Source: Polyporus tsugae (taxonomy: Eukaryota > Basidiomycota > Agaricomycetes > Polyporales > Polyporaceae). Taken from it: 64,000 bases of DNA. The stretch covers positions 2,790,001 to 2,854,000 of the forward strand of contig JAHRBS010000002.1 of the NCBI GenBank assembly GCA_024305745.1, in the 5' to 3' direction. The notes beneath the pieces are model-generated. The model saw only the letters and a program-made list of their open reading frames with translations, did no database searches and was not told where the DNA came from. Position 1 is the stretch's first letter. Every line of letters begins with the position of its first letter. This document shows positions 1 through 10,872 of the stretch, piece by piece. The position numbers and the translations under genes are program-made.

Positions 1-44
1 AAGGTAGTGGTGGTTCCAGGTCGGGGACTCCAGTCCGAAAACGG

Positions 45-281
45 TCACTGCATGCCACGCGAGCGAGGCCGACGGGCGCTCCGATATCGCCGAACGGCTC
101 TGGCGACAGCTGCGGCCAACGAGGAACTCCACAGACTGAGTCCCTCCCTCCTTCTGCTGCCCAAGGACTCTTGAACGAGAGAGGAGTGGCAGGTAAGGGC
201 GAAGGAAAAGACGTCTGGCACGTCGGTTAGAAACTGGCATAAAATGCCCAATACGTCTATGTTCAGTCTCGCAGCCGCCAT
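45..281 (-). pseudogene. F-box protein N-terminus (copy A, left)
   Basis: The minus-strand start reads MAAARLNIDVLGILCQFLTD, followed by a PDVFSFALTCHSS segment, which looks like an F-box N-terminal helix pair (Skp1-binding part of an SCF ubiquitin ligase adaptor). I take the Met at 281 because the related copy at 38951 begins at the same MAAARLN and the frame upstream differs. The frame closes at 45 after a low-complexity Arg/Ser stretch, so the rest is either beyond an intron and off the left edge or lost. About 50 bp upstream are also conserved with the right copy, which supports a duplicated promoter plus 5' exon. Whether this copy is functional cannot be judged. Confidence 0.45.
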
Positions 282-337
282 TTCTGTCCTGGTAAGACTT
301 CTCGTCAATAATATGTACTAACAATGATATACCGGGC

Positions 338-649
338 ATGCTTACCATGGCATGGCCATCCCCAACCGCAGAAATTCCGAAAGAGAGGCAGATCCCGCTG
401 AAGCGGACTTGGGGCCGCAGCGTTGCCATCGCGCGCACGCGCTCGGAACCCGCGATGCGAGCCAACGCCTCCGCCTCCGCCCTCGTCCCCAGCGCGGTGC
501 CCACATGGTCTGCGCCGGTGACGATGCACTCGCGCGACGTGAACGCGTATGTGCCCACGGAGGGCCGGGGCCAGGGCGCAGGCGTGTCGTACGCGTATCC
601 TCTGTGGCGGATCGACCCGGTGTTCGTCGGGTGCGTCGTGTGCCTCTAA
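338..649 (+). pseudogene. 5'-truncated copy of small conserved ORF
   Basis: The last part of this frame ends in YPLWRIDPVFVGCVVCL, almost the same as the C-terminus of the ORF at 42847-43410 (minus), which ends YPRWRIDPVLVGCFVCL. Similarity starts at about 352 (PSPTAEIPKERQIPL versus PSPTTEKQNERQNPL). The first bases, up to about 350, instead match the F-box copy A upstream region. The N-terminal half of the parental ORF is therefore missing and the apparent start codon comes from the neighbouring unit. The product family is not recognised; the conserved end and shared stop suggest the ancestral ORF was coding. Confidence 0.45.
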
Positions 650-1348
650 ATCTGAGTCGTACGGTGTCGCCCGGCCTCTGTTCTGAGATCCCTGTGATGT
701 GCGAGAGGAGTCGGATCGGGGTATTTATGCGCGTATGGGTTATGTTCTTCTGCTACCTACCATTGAGTCCGCCGTGCACGCGCCGCGCGCAGTGCGCACT
801 GCAACCTCCCTCTTTCCCCTGGACAGTTGTATGGCCCGCCATTCATATTATCTCCCTGAAGCATTACCACCTACCCTCTATATCCTGCTCTCCTCACCTG
901 GTTTACGAAGGTGTGTCATATCTCGTTGGGTGGAAACATCATCAATCTGAACCTCCCAAAAGAATCCTACAAAAGAATTCTACTGGGCGGTCCAGCTTAC
1001 TCGCATTCGCCCACGCAATGTTCCCTGGAGCTGGATCCCTGAAGCCGTTCTCGGTGCCGCGCTGCGGCCTGCGGAGGCTGTCTGCAAGAAGATCGGGTTT
1101 TGAGACAACATACAAAATGGGCGAGTCATTCCAATATGACATACCGCACAGCTGTCCTGCCGGATCCAGGCACGGGACCGCGAGTCCAGGAATCAGGGCT
1201 AGTGCAACTCGACACTGAAAGCCGGTCCAGAGTTGCTGTAATCGTCAAGCACCGCGTCCAGGATAGGACTGCCGGCGATATCGACGTGGGATGACCATCA
1301 GCAAATGCCCGGGAGGGGGGGGGGGGCATGGCAAGTGGGCGCATTGAC

Positions 1349-2358
1349 TTACCAGATCGTCAAAATCTCCCGCAGAGAGCGTGTACGCATCATAGTCTCG
1401 TGCGTAGACCAGTCATGCTGGGAAAGGCACTCTGCGTGCGCCAACACGTAGTCGGTGACGTCGCGCACAGTGAGGTCGCGGTTCAAGCTGGGCCAAGCGC
1501 AATCAGCTTCGCATGTCCGAGTCGATGTCCCATAAGCATGCGCAGTAGTCTGGGAACTGGAAAGGGAACAGGAACGTACTCCTTTTGGATGAGTTCCAGT
1601 ACCTCCAGCACCGTGAGCGCTCTCGTGGAGCTGATCTGGTCGTGCCTGGACTCGATCCCGGCTACCGCAAGGAGGAGCACGGACACGGTCGGGACGAACG
1701 TCGCGAAGCTCCGCCCAGCGAGCGGGTGTCGCCAAAGATACGCCCGCTTGCTCGCGCTCTCGAGCGCCTCGGACGTCAGGACGTCCGCTGGCAAGCGGAG
1801 GTGCGCGTCGCGGTCGACCGGAGGGTTCTTCGAGCTCCAGTAGTGCACTTCGGAGCTCGGGCGGAAGCTGATGTGTGTGATGACGCGGTGGATCTCCGTG
1901 GGTGCCTCGCCGTCGTAGTCGTCGCGGATGCGCAGTGGGCAGAACGGCCGGACGTGCTTCGCAGCGTCCTGCATGCTCGTGCCTACCATGATAAACGGTG
2001 ACGGATTAATGTTAAGGACGAAGAGTCGAATGGACGTGAAGCAGAGCGTACGGTTGTACTCGAGGAGTGCCTCGCCGCACTGGGGGTGGGTGCAGAAGCC
2101 ATCGGCGGAGATGGTGCCGATTGCGATGTCGCGCCAGGTCGTTTTCGTCTCGGTTCTTTCGTCTGGGAGCTGCCCCAGCCCGTTGTTCCAACATATGAGC
2201 TTCCAAAAGTTATCCGCGTTGGATCGAGAATCATAGAGGCAGGCACATTGAGGGTCTGAGAGGTAAAAACAGACGTGTGTGCGGATGTCGGACGGCGATA
2301 TCCAGCCTTTGATGAGAAGGTGAAGCTCAGGTGGAAGGTCTAAAAATGTGGCAGGCAT
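1349..2358 (-). pseudogene. F-box-like protein gene (copy B, left), frameshifted
   Basis: The start at 2358 gives MPATFLDLPPELHLLIKGWI, a helix typical of Agaricomycete F-box-like proteins, then THVCFYLSDPQCACLYDSR, FWKLICWNNGLGQLPDE and GFCTHPQCGEALLEYN. A probable intron of about 65 bp follows the last motif; it has GT-AG ends and happens to stay in frame. The paralog at 41020-42072 aligns along the length. Near 1545-1575 this copy lacks the Ser-Asp-rich stretch and changes frame: the homologous tail (ADCAWPSLNRDLTV to REILTIW) continues in another frame down to 1349. It is either a pseudogene or a gene with an altered C-terminus. Role by family: substrate adaptor of an SCF-type ligase; substrate unknown. 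Confidence 0.6.
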
Positions 2359-2670
2359 CCTTCTGGAGGTGTCAAAGAAGGGAAACCTATTTTGCCCGCG
2401 GGGAGGCTCTTTGCTGGGCTCGAGCGTGGCCGGGTGGAATCGGAGGGGGAAAGACAGTGGCGACGAAACTTGAAAGACATACGAAAACGGAGCTGTCGCC
2501 AAAAGGCAATCGAAGCGCCGGCTCCATCCAATGCGGCTCAGCGGGGCCGAGCTCCGGTAATCGGTCCAATCTCCGACACACAAGTTGAACGTAGTACCTT
2601 AACATATTAATCAATATAGTAGTCTAATGCACAGCTGCTGAACCGTCCGTTATGCGACATATCATGTCAA

Positions 2671-3312
2671 TTATTTAATATACAGTATATGTTCTGTGTA
2701 GTACAGTCATGCCTGCGTTCCCGAAAACCACAATGTGGGTCGTCTTCATCGATATCATGACTCGCGTCAGTCTCAACGGGGAGCCGCACATCGGAGTGGC
2801 GCACAAGGGCTGGCCTCAGTACTGATGAGGACGTCGTCATTCAGGCGGCTAAACTCGACCGCCATGCTGCAAACTCGTAAAGCTACGCTAGCCCCAAGAC
2901 AGGGCCTGAGCAAGCTGTAGTCAGACGACGGAGATGCTGGAACGGAAGGAGGATACTTCAGATGATGAGGTTGGGGCCCGTTGGCTTCGACTGGCGCTGG
3001 GCTTGGCGTTTATGTATTTAGGGCAGGCACCATGGATAAGATCGTTCTAATCCTTACTTACCTCATTGAAAGCACAATCCAACGGCGTTACATATAAGCA
3101 TCGTTTAATCCGGATTACAATCATTTGTGAGCCTAAGGTGCGCAACTTGAAGGTGACTGGGACATAGTCCACCCCGCTGGAAGTGCGTGCAGAGAGTCTG
3201 TGGCCCTCGTCACGGTCTGGAGGTCGACATTATTGGTGGATAAAGAATAACTCGACAAGTACGCAGTCACTCTCTACATCAGTGATACATACAACATCAT
3301 ACCTGGACCTGG
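2671..3312. other. Intergenic, no supported gene
   Basis: Only short unmatched frames occur. This is the region between the 5' end of the left F-box copy B (minus, starting at 2358) and the 3' end of the minus-strand reductase gene. Confidence 0.6.
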
Positions 3313-4932
3313 CTACTCATCCGCGACAATGATGACACTCTTCCCAAAGTTCTTCCCCATCTGCACGTCCAAGATCGCCTGCCCAGCGTTCTCAAGACCT
3401 CGCACGATGTGCTCCTTATACTTGATCTCGCCGCTCGCGATGCGCTTCGGAATCGTCTTGAAGAACTCCTCTAAGTATTTGGGCTCGAGCGAGATGAAGA
3501 GGAAGCCGTGCAGCGTGATCTCGCGCCAGAGGAGCAGTTGGAGGTTCTTGACCCCGTACGGCTCCGTCGTGTTGTAAGCAGAGATATTGCCGCAGACCTA
3601 ACAGGGAGACTCCGAATTAGTTACAAGCACAACCCGATGAAGTGTCCAGGAGGCATACGATGACTCGGGTGTGTCTGGCAGAAAAGTCGATGGCGGCTTC
3701 AAGCGTCTCACCACCCACGTTATCCCAATAGCTATGAGCTGTGTCAGCGAGAACGGGTGGGGTTAATGACCGTAGACGTACATGTTGATTGGGCCCTCGA
3801 GAGAGAGAACCTCGCGAGTGCTCGTGGTCTTGTAGTTGAAGGCGACGTCGGCGCCGATAGCCTTCACAAACGCCACCTTCTCTTCTGAACCTGCAGATGC
3901 GATGACTTTGAGGCCCTCGGCCTTGGCAAATTGAACGACGGTTCTGTAGATCCATGAGCTACTACGTCATGAATGAGGGTTGGAAGCGACTCACGCTCCG
4001 ACCGGTCCTGTATGATGTGGACGTATGAGATGCGAAGGACGTTCGAAGTGACGTACGTCGTACCTGATGCAGCGCTGACGAAGACAACGTCTCCCTATCA
4101 AGTGGCCTGGGTTAGCTATGCGTCCCCCAAACTCGAATGACATCATACCTTTTTGGGACGCGCGAACTCGGACCAGCCATAATATGCCGTTTGACCTGGT
4201 GGTGTATTGGTAAACAACGCCTTCGGCGCATGTGAGAGCCACACACAACACTCACCAGGCATCCCGAGTACTCCGAGGTACAGCGACCAGGGCAGACGTT
4301 CACTGTTCTCCACGACGCGAACCGTGCTGAGGTCATGGACAATGGCGTACTCCTGGAAAGCTACATGGCGGTAAGTTTACTGTCAGATGCCGGACCGTAT
4401 GTTAGACAAATCTTGAAGGCGTACGGAATTGCCGATCGATGAGCCCCACAACGTGAGCACCCTGCTTAATCGCAGGGTTCTCCGACCGTGCGATAACACC
4501 GATCCCATAATTCACAATCCTACATTTATGGTCAGGCTCAATGCCCGAACTGACCTCCGATCATAACTGATCAACGACGTACGGCTGCCCGAGCTTGAAT
4601 GGGGGCTTGTAGGACTTCAAGTCAGACGGTCGAGTCTTTCGGTGGAAGGAAGAAGTTGTACTCACAATGAAGTTCTCGGCATCGGGCCCGATCATCATCC
4701 GCCGCAAGTACGGATCTATCGAGAGCGCGAGGACCTTGACAAGGATCCCTCCGTTGAGTGACACATTATCGAGGTCGATAGTTTCAGACTCGTCATAGAC
4801 GACAGTCTTGCCAGGAATGGGATAATCTGTGCAGTCGAGTCAGGAAGGCACGACATGGCGCGTAAATATTTGGACACAGCTACCGGTCGGGACTTCGTTA
4901 AAGATGACGCGAGCGTTCCTCACTGGAGCCAT
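3313..4932 (-). CDS. NADP-dependent alkenal/prostaglandin-reductase-type MDR oxidoreductase
   Basis: Zinc-independent medium-chain reductase of the leukotriene B4 12-hydroxydehydrogenase / 2-alkenal reductase type, which reduces activated C=C bonds with NADPH in the cytosol. The start at 4932 reads MAPVRNARVIFNEVPT; exons at 4932-4884, 4826-4666, 4614-4583 and 4519 onward join through consensus introns. Visible motifs are LALSIDPYLRRMMIGPDAEN, GVLGMPGQTAYYGWSEF, a Rossmann glycine loop SAASGPVGATVVQFAK, YWDNVGGE in the nucleotide-binding fold, and the C-terminus GKNFGKSVIIVADE before the stop at 3313. The glycine loop is completed by a 13-nt microexon (3995-4007). Length and motif order fit the family; the natural substrate is not deducible. 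Confidence 0.88.
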
Positions 4933-6807
4933 GGTAGTGTCGTTTTCGTCTCCTAGAAGTCGTATGTGGGAAGAGGTGGGCGTTGCTGGTTCTTATAATA
5001 ATATGCGAAGGCTGACCAATCAACGTCGGACACACCACCATTCTCAAGAATAGGTCACAAGCATCCCACTTGTGCAGCTTACTCATGACGAGAGTAGTGC
5101 TTGCAGTGGGAGTGCGAACTGTGGGGGAGGCCGTAACGGTATCGTAGCGGAATCGATGAAGCCAGTGACTCACCACAATAGTTACCACGCGCGTTCGCAC
5201 TGAAATTGACGGATAAAAAGAAAAGGCCGATCGAATCTCGTTTGAGTAAGACCCCACTGGTGGTACTTAGAATTGCCTACTTCTCAACGACGTAATCCCC
5301 GCGTCAGGCACTCTGCTGGTGGAAGTTGGTAAGCAACCAGGGTGTACATATTGAGTTCAGGACGTTCTGCTTGCACTAGCGGCTGAGGTTGAAACATGTA
5401 TTGCATTCGTCGTCGAGCCTTACTCCATTTCCTAGGAGCAATCCACGAGCTTCGTCCTAGGGCCGGTCTTGTCCGCCAAACTCGCGACCTATGATGATGT
5501 GTATTAGGGGAGTTGACACGTCTACATATGGCCATCCGGGACGACTTACAACTCTCAAACGCGGTACCCAGGCTGGACAATGCGTAAGGCCGATGTGACC
5601 TTCGCACGACGGAGGAAAATGGGACTGATAGCGAAGCTTGAGTCGGGGCCGATGCGCTGCCCGTATAGCCGACAGAGCATCAAAATCAGTCGCCGGTAGC
5701 CAAGAGAAACATTCTCCCGGTTGACCCCCTTATCCGAGGTCACCTGGGGCGGGCAGATCTGTGGAAATTCGTCGTGAATGTGCAGTAATCATTGCGTTGC
5801 ATTCAGAGTAGTAGCTCAGCGCAAGGACTCGCCTGTTGAGTAGTTTAGGAACTTTGCCAACCCCACCACGCAAGCCTTACGATATACTACCACAACAAAC
5901 AGAGTCTCGGCGATGAATACAAGCCCAATTGCTAGCATCCGTTCCCCCCTTTCGCAAATGGGAAATCACATCTATTCACTTGGGATCTTAGCATTGTCCA
6001 CGAAGATTTTACACCGTGGGTTTGGTGTCGGCAGGAGGCATATATTCTGCGAACAGTCGGTGTTTCATCCTGGGCAGAATAAGTTTGGTATCGGTACCTA
6101 TGGCAATGTAGGGATCGATGTCAATGAGCTACCTGAAAATAAGCACCGTGAAGACAGACTAAACGTTTGGTAGAAAAGCTCACCGTATGAAGGCTCCCTG
6201 CGCGTCGTTTGCAATTCGAGCATACCAGAAACATCGCAGCTGCCCGCCGCAGAACGTACACACTTGACGGGCGAGCTGCATCCGCCGCTTGTCGTCAGCT
6301 TTGCTCAAATTCAAAGCATGCATTTCAAACGATATAGCGTACACAGCTGCAGTGGATTATGCGGAAACAGGAAGAGGACGGTGGTGGATGTATGAAAGCA
6401 ATGTTCGTGTCCTCAGCTGTACATCGGTGGGAACCTGGAAACTTATAACCCTAACCCGATTCACCTTCTAAAACAGGAAGACCCTCACTCAGTAAATATC
6501 CCCAGTTGTCCTCGGCGACGACCTCGGCTCTGCCACATCCCACAACATAGACCTCATCCTGGCCGGCCTTTTCTCCTCTACTGTCTGGTGAAACCTCCCG
6601 CCCACAACGGGCCAGCCAGCATTCTCGGCAAGTCCACGCTGCGGCCTGTAAGTCGCCGTGTCCTCGTGTGAGCGGTCAGACTCATCTGAGGAGACCTCGT
6701 CGCAGCTTGCAGCCACGTCTCGGGTCACCCAAGAACTTATACCCCTACGACCTCTTGGTCGCGCCGCTCCGACTCCTGCACCCGGCCTCGAGCTTGCACG
6801 GTTCGCC
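4933..6807. other. Intergenic, no supported gene
   Basis: It separates the minus-strand reductase start from the plus-strand SPX transporter start, so it should hold both promoters. Frames at 5284-5760 (minus), 5913-6173 (plus) and 6489-6863 (minus) show no recognisable motif and no convincing spliced extension. I see no RNA gene. Confidence 0.5.
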
Positions 6808-9800
6808 ATGAAGTTCAGGTGAGTGTCCTGCTTATACGTCCGATTTCCGCGCGCATATATCAACGGGAAAACAGCTCTTCATTGAAGTTCAACGCGGTGG
6901 CCGAGTGGTGGGATGAGTATATCGCGTACGTCTACCTCGGTCCTGTTCTCACGTACAGCTTGACTGACAGCATAGTCGGGAAGTTACGAGGCGTTGAAGA
7001 AGCACATCTATCAGCTGGAGAAGCAGAAGGTCGGCCTCCAGGAGTCCTACCACGACCTCGAGGCGAATGAAAGCACGTCGCTCATGACCGGAGGACCCGC
7101 GAGCGTGGATATGGACAACACGGACGGGCTCTTCCTCCCGCTGCTCGACCGCGAGCTCCGGAAGATATGCTTGTTCTACGAGACGGAGGAGCAGCGCCTG
7201 GCGGACGACCTCGCTGCGTTGCAGACGGACATTGAGCGCCAGGAGGAGAGCGGGCCGTATGCGGGGCACCACTATCTCGACGAGGAAGGAGATGAGGACG
7301 ACGACGAAGACGACGACTTTCAGCTGCAGAGTCCAACAGCAACGGCGAGCAGGGATCAGACGCAGTCTCCCAGTCGGAGGAGGAAGCATTCGCGGTCGGG
7401 TGGTGCCTGGCCACAAGGTGTGTGTTGCGTTTCGCGGTCCGTTCTCTACCGATCCCCCACGTTCGTTCCACCATGCCGACGACTGGTTTAGCGTAATTAA
7501 CGCATAACGTATGCTTCAGGAGTCCGACAACGAGTGGATAAGATACTCCGCCGACATAGCATATCCTCGGACGAGCATGACGATGTCGAGGCAAGCACGG
7601 CGTCACTCGACCCTAATGCCGGTACATCAAGTGCAGGGGCGGGGCGCGGGAGCAGCCGGTCACCTCTCGTCAAGGCACGCTCAATTGCACGGACGCTCAA
7701 GGATAGTATACTGTCCACGGCCAGTCAACCCAGTCAACCTGGTCAACCTGGTCAACCTGGTCAACCCGAGACGGTGTGGACTGCGCAGAACAACTACGCG
7801 TGGGACATACAGCTGCTGTTCAAGCGCAAGATCACGAACATCTTCGTCTTGGCAACATCCCTCAAGTCTTACATCGAGCTCAACTATTCTGGCTTCCGCA
7901 AGATCTTGAAGAAGTACGTCGGAGTAGGCCATACGCGGTGGGACACACGCTGACCCGTATACGCAGGTACGACAAAGTGACGGACAGCAATCTGCAGGAC
8001 CGCTATCTGCACACCATCGTCGAGCAAGCGCCGCTGTTCCTAAGAACATCCAAGGACAGGCTCAATGCGAAGATTGCGCTGCTCATCGACCTGTACGCGC
8101 TCTGCGTAACCCACAACGACGTTGTCGAGGCGCGTCGGCAGCTTAAGCTGCACCAGCGCGAACACATTGCGTGGGAGCGTGACACCGTGTGGCGACAAAT
8201 GATCGGGCAGGCGCGGCGCGGTGAGGAAGGCGGACTCCTCCCGATGGGCGGCAGCCTAGCCCTCGAGCCAGAGAAGGGGCTGCTCGATGTGCAGACACCA
8301 GCGGGGCGCTTGAAGCTGACGATGAAGCGATTATACCTCATCTTCGCGCTTGCGGTGTTTGCGGTGCTGTTGAACATCAAGGTCGTAAAGGGCACAGAGG
8401 CGAACAAGTGCTTTGCGATCCTGGTGTTCGCGACCATTCTTTGGGCGACGGAGGCTATACCTCTCTTTGTCACCTCCACCCTCATACCTCTATTACTCGT
8501 CGTCCTGAAAGTAATTCGTTCGGATGAAGACCATAAGCCGCTTCCGCCTCCCGTTGCAACCAAGTGCGTATACTCTCTTCGACGGTTCCTTCTACTTTTA
8601 ACAGCGTTTACAGGCACGTCTTCTCGGTCATGTTCTCACCAACCATCATGCTCCTTATCGGTGGCTTCACAATTGCGTCGGCACTCAGCAAGACAGCGAT
8701 CGACCGTGTACTAATTACGCGAGTACTCAGTATTGCCGGCGAACGCCCGAACACAGTACTGCTGGCGTTCATGGGTGTGGCCTGCTTTGCGAGCATGTGG
8801 ATCAGTAATGTCGCAGCGCCTACCCTTTGCTTCACTCTCATTCAGGTGCGTCTGGAGGCAGTAGACGTTGAGTAGCTAAGGTTTGACTTCGATGTTTCGC
8901 AGCCCATCCTGAGAACTCTGCCGCCGAAATCTTCGTTTGCTCCATGCCTGATCGTGAGTCCTTGATTTTGCCACTGCCATTTGCATAGCGTCTCACGGAG
9001 GTTCCGCTCCATAGATCGGTATTGCCCTTGCAGCGAACATCGGTGGTCAGAGCTCTCCCATCTCCTCTCCACAGAATCTCATCGCGCTCAGCGCCATGGA
9101 CCCCCAACTCGACTGGGGCTCCTGGTTCGCGGTCTCGTTGCCCGTCTCCACCATCTCCATCCTCCTTATCTGGCTCCTCCTCGTCGTCTCCTACCGCCCC
9201 GCACGCTCGCCCACCGGAGAGGGTGAGATCGAGATCAAGCCGATCCGCGCGACCCGCGAGCGCTTCACAGCGAAGCAGTGGTGGGTGACGTTCGTGTGCC
9301 TGGTCACCATCGGCCTCTGGTGCATAGCGCACTCGATCCAGGACGTCATCGGAGACATGGGCGTGATCGCCATCGTCCCAATCGTGGCATTCTTCTCGAC
9401 GGGCGTGCTGAAGAAGGACGACTTCGAGCAGTTCCTCTGGACTGTTGTCTTCATCGCCATGGGAGGCATTGCGCTCGGGAACGGGGTGACGAACAGCGGC
9501 CTGCTCGAGGTGCTCGGGGACGAGATCCGGGACATGATCTCGGGCATGGATCTCTACCCCGTCGTCCTTCTCCTGTCTGTTATCGTCCTTGTATGTCTAT
9601 CTCGTCTGTTTTTGCCAAGGTCGGAGCACTAACTGTGTGCGCATAGGTCATCTCGACGTTCATCAGTCACACCATCGCCTCCGTGCTCCTTGTGCCGATC
9701 GCCAAGGAGGTGGGGAAGACAATGCCGGGCGGCGACTACTCGAACCTGCTCATCTTCATTACCGGCCTCATCTGTTCAGCCGGTATGGGCATGCCCGTCT

Positions 9801-10087
9801 CGGGCTTCCCCAACCAGACTGCGTACGTGCCGCTCTGCCTCTTAGGATGTTCCCGAGTGTGCTGACATCATGTTCCATCACTACCAGCGCGACGCAGGAA
9901 GACGAGATGGGCCAACTGTACCTGACAAACGTAGATTTCCTCAAGAATGGCGTGCCCGCAAGTATCATCGCGACGATGGTGCGTGGCAAAAGTTCATGTC
10001 AGACGACCCCGATTTTTTTTTCATTGACGAGCTGTGCAGGTCGTTTCCACCGTCGGATATCTGCTCATGAAAGCGATCGGTGTCTGA
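6808..10087 (+). CDS. SPX-domain low-affinity phosphate transporter (Pho87/Pho90/Pho91 type)
   Basis: Imports inorganic phosphate through a SLC13/DASS-type membrane domain; the N-terminal SPX domain senses inositol pyrophosphates. A short first exon (ATG AAG TTC AG at 6808) splices to give MKFSSSLKFNAVAEWWDEYI, then ALKKHIYQLEKQK, LDRELRKICLFYETEEQRL, an acidic linker, and LKSYIELNYSGFRKILKKYDKV, all SPX hallmarks. A Gln-Pro repeat lies in the linker (7719-7768). From about 8330 come a dozen hydrophobic segments with ATEAIPLFVTSTLIPLL, FASMWISNVAAPTL, AANIGGQSSPISSPQN, MGGIALGNGVTNSGLL, FISHTIASVLLVPI and GMGMPVSGFPN, the duplicated substrate/sodium loops of this family. About ten short introns are needed; the last exon ends VVSTVGYLLMKAIGV. 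Plasma membrane or vacuolar location cannot be told apart. Confidence 0.93.
7719..7768 (+). repeat. 9-bp coding minisatellite (Gln-Pro-Gly)
   Basis: About five tandem units of the type tggtcaacc encode QPSQPGQPGQPGQP within the disordered linker of the SPX domain. Unit length is a multiple of three, so changes in copy number keep the reading frame. Confidence 0.85.
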
Positions 10088-10872
10088 TATATCCTTGCAC
10101 CTGACTCTCGTCTACACAGTATACCGGTATGATCCCAATGTCCATTGTCCATTGCTTCCGCCAAGGATTCGGCATTCACTCTTGGATCTCTACTCATATA
10201 TATATGACATTTCGGACGACTCCGACGTATTACAAGGATAGACAATACCCCACGATGCCTTTCCGATCGATCGAAATCTGCGTGTGTTTGACAAGGTGGC
10301 GGTGAGTGGGTGGTGGCGGTGGTGATTGGAAGGGCGGGGATCCAGGAGGTCCGGACATGTACAAGCATGTACAGGACGAGTCGGAAATCTGAGATACAGC
10401 AGTCAAGAAGCTAGATACACGGGTAAACGGGAGAAGAAAGCTAAGATTAAGGCTATCAGGCGCGTCGTGAAGTCGTAAGTTGTAGTCGTGAATGGGTCGT
10501 GATAGGGTCGTATCACAGAGGAGCACAGGGCAGCGGAAGTCTGATCCGGGACAAGGAGGGAGGGGAGTGAGCACACAATGGGCTGACCGCGAACAGCAAG
10601 CGAGCAAGACTAAGCAAGGTAAGCTAGAAGAACGTCTGAGAGCAATGGGATAGACGATGCAACGACTGGAAGCGATGGGGGATCAGGTATAAGAGTACAG
10701 CGCAAGATCACGCACACCCGGAACACAGCGCCGACGACTAACTCGACGGGCTGGTCCGCCCGACGGAAGGTATCCACACATGCGAGACAAGACCTACGAG
10801 CATGGCGACGAGGATATACCCGTAAGCAGAAGAGTGCAAGCGAGGGCGAGCGCAAGCGCGATCGCGCACAAG
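10088..10872. other. Intergenic between convergent genes
   Basis: This separates the 3' ends of the plus-strand transporter and the minus-strand SAM protein. No coding region is supported; it presumably holds both 3' UTRs and terminators. Confidence 0.5.

Larger units (their letters stand above)
300..2670. repeat. Left arm of inverted segmental duplication
   Basis: This stretch carries a small conserved ORF and an F-box-like gene that recur in opposite orientation at about 40670-43110. Homology covers coding and non-coding parts: the 5' flank of the F-box-like gene (around 2590-2660, sharing the tgacatgatatgtcgca block seen at 40675) and the downstream region around 660-1040. The arms are clearly diverged by substitutions and small indels, so the duplication is not recent. 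Gene order relative to copy A differs between arms, so at least one later rearrangement occurred near 345-352. Confidence 0.75.

Noticed and set aside
5284..5760. Possible second reductase fragment upstream of the MDR gene
   Set aside because: No MDR motif appears in any frame.
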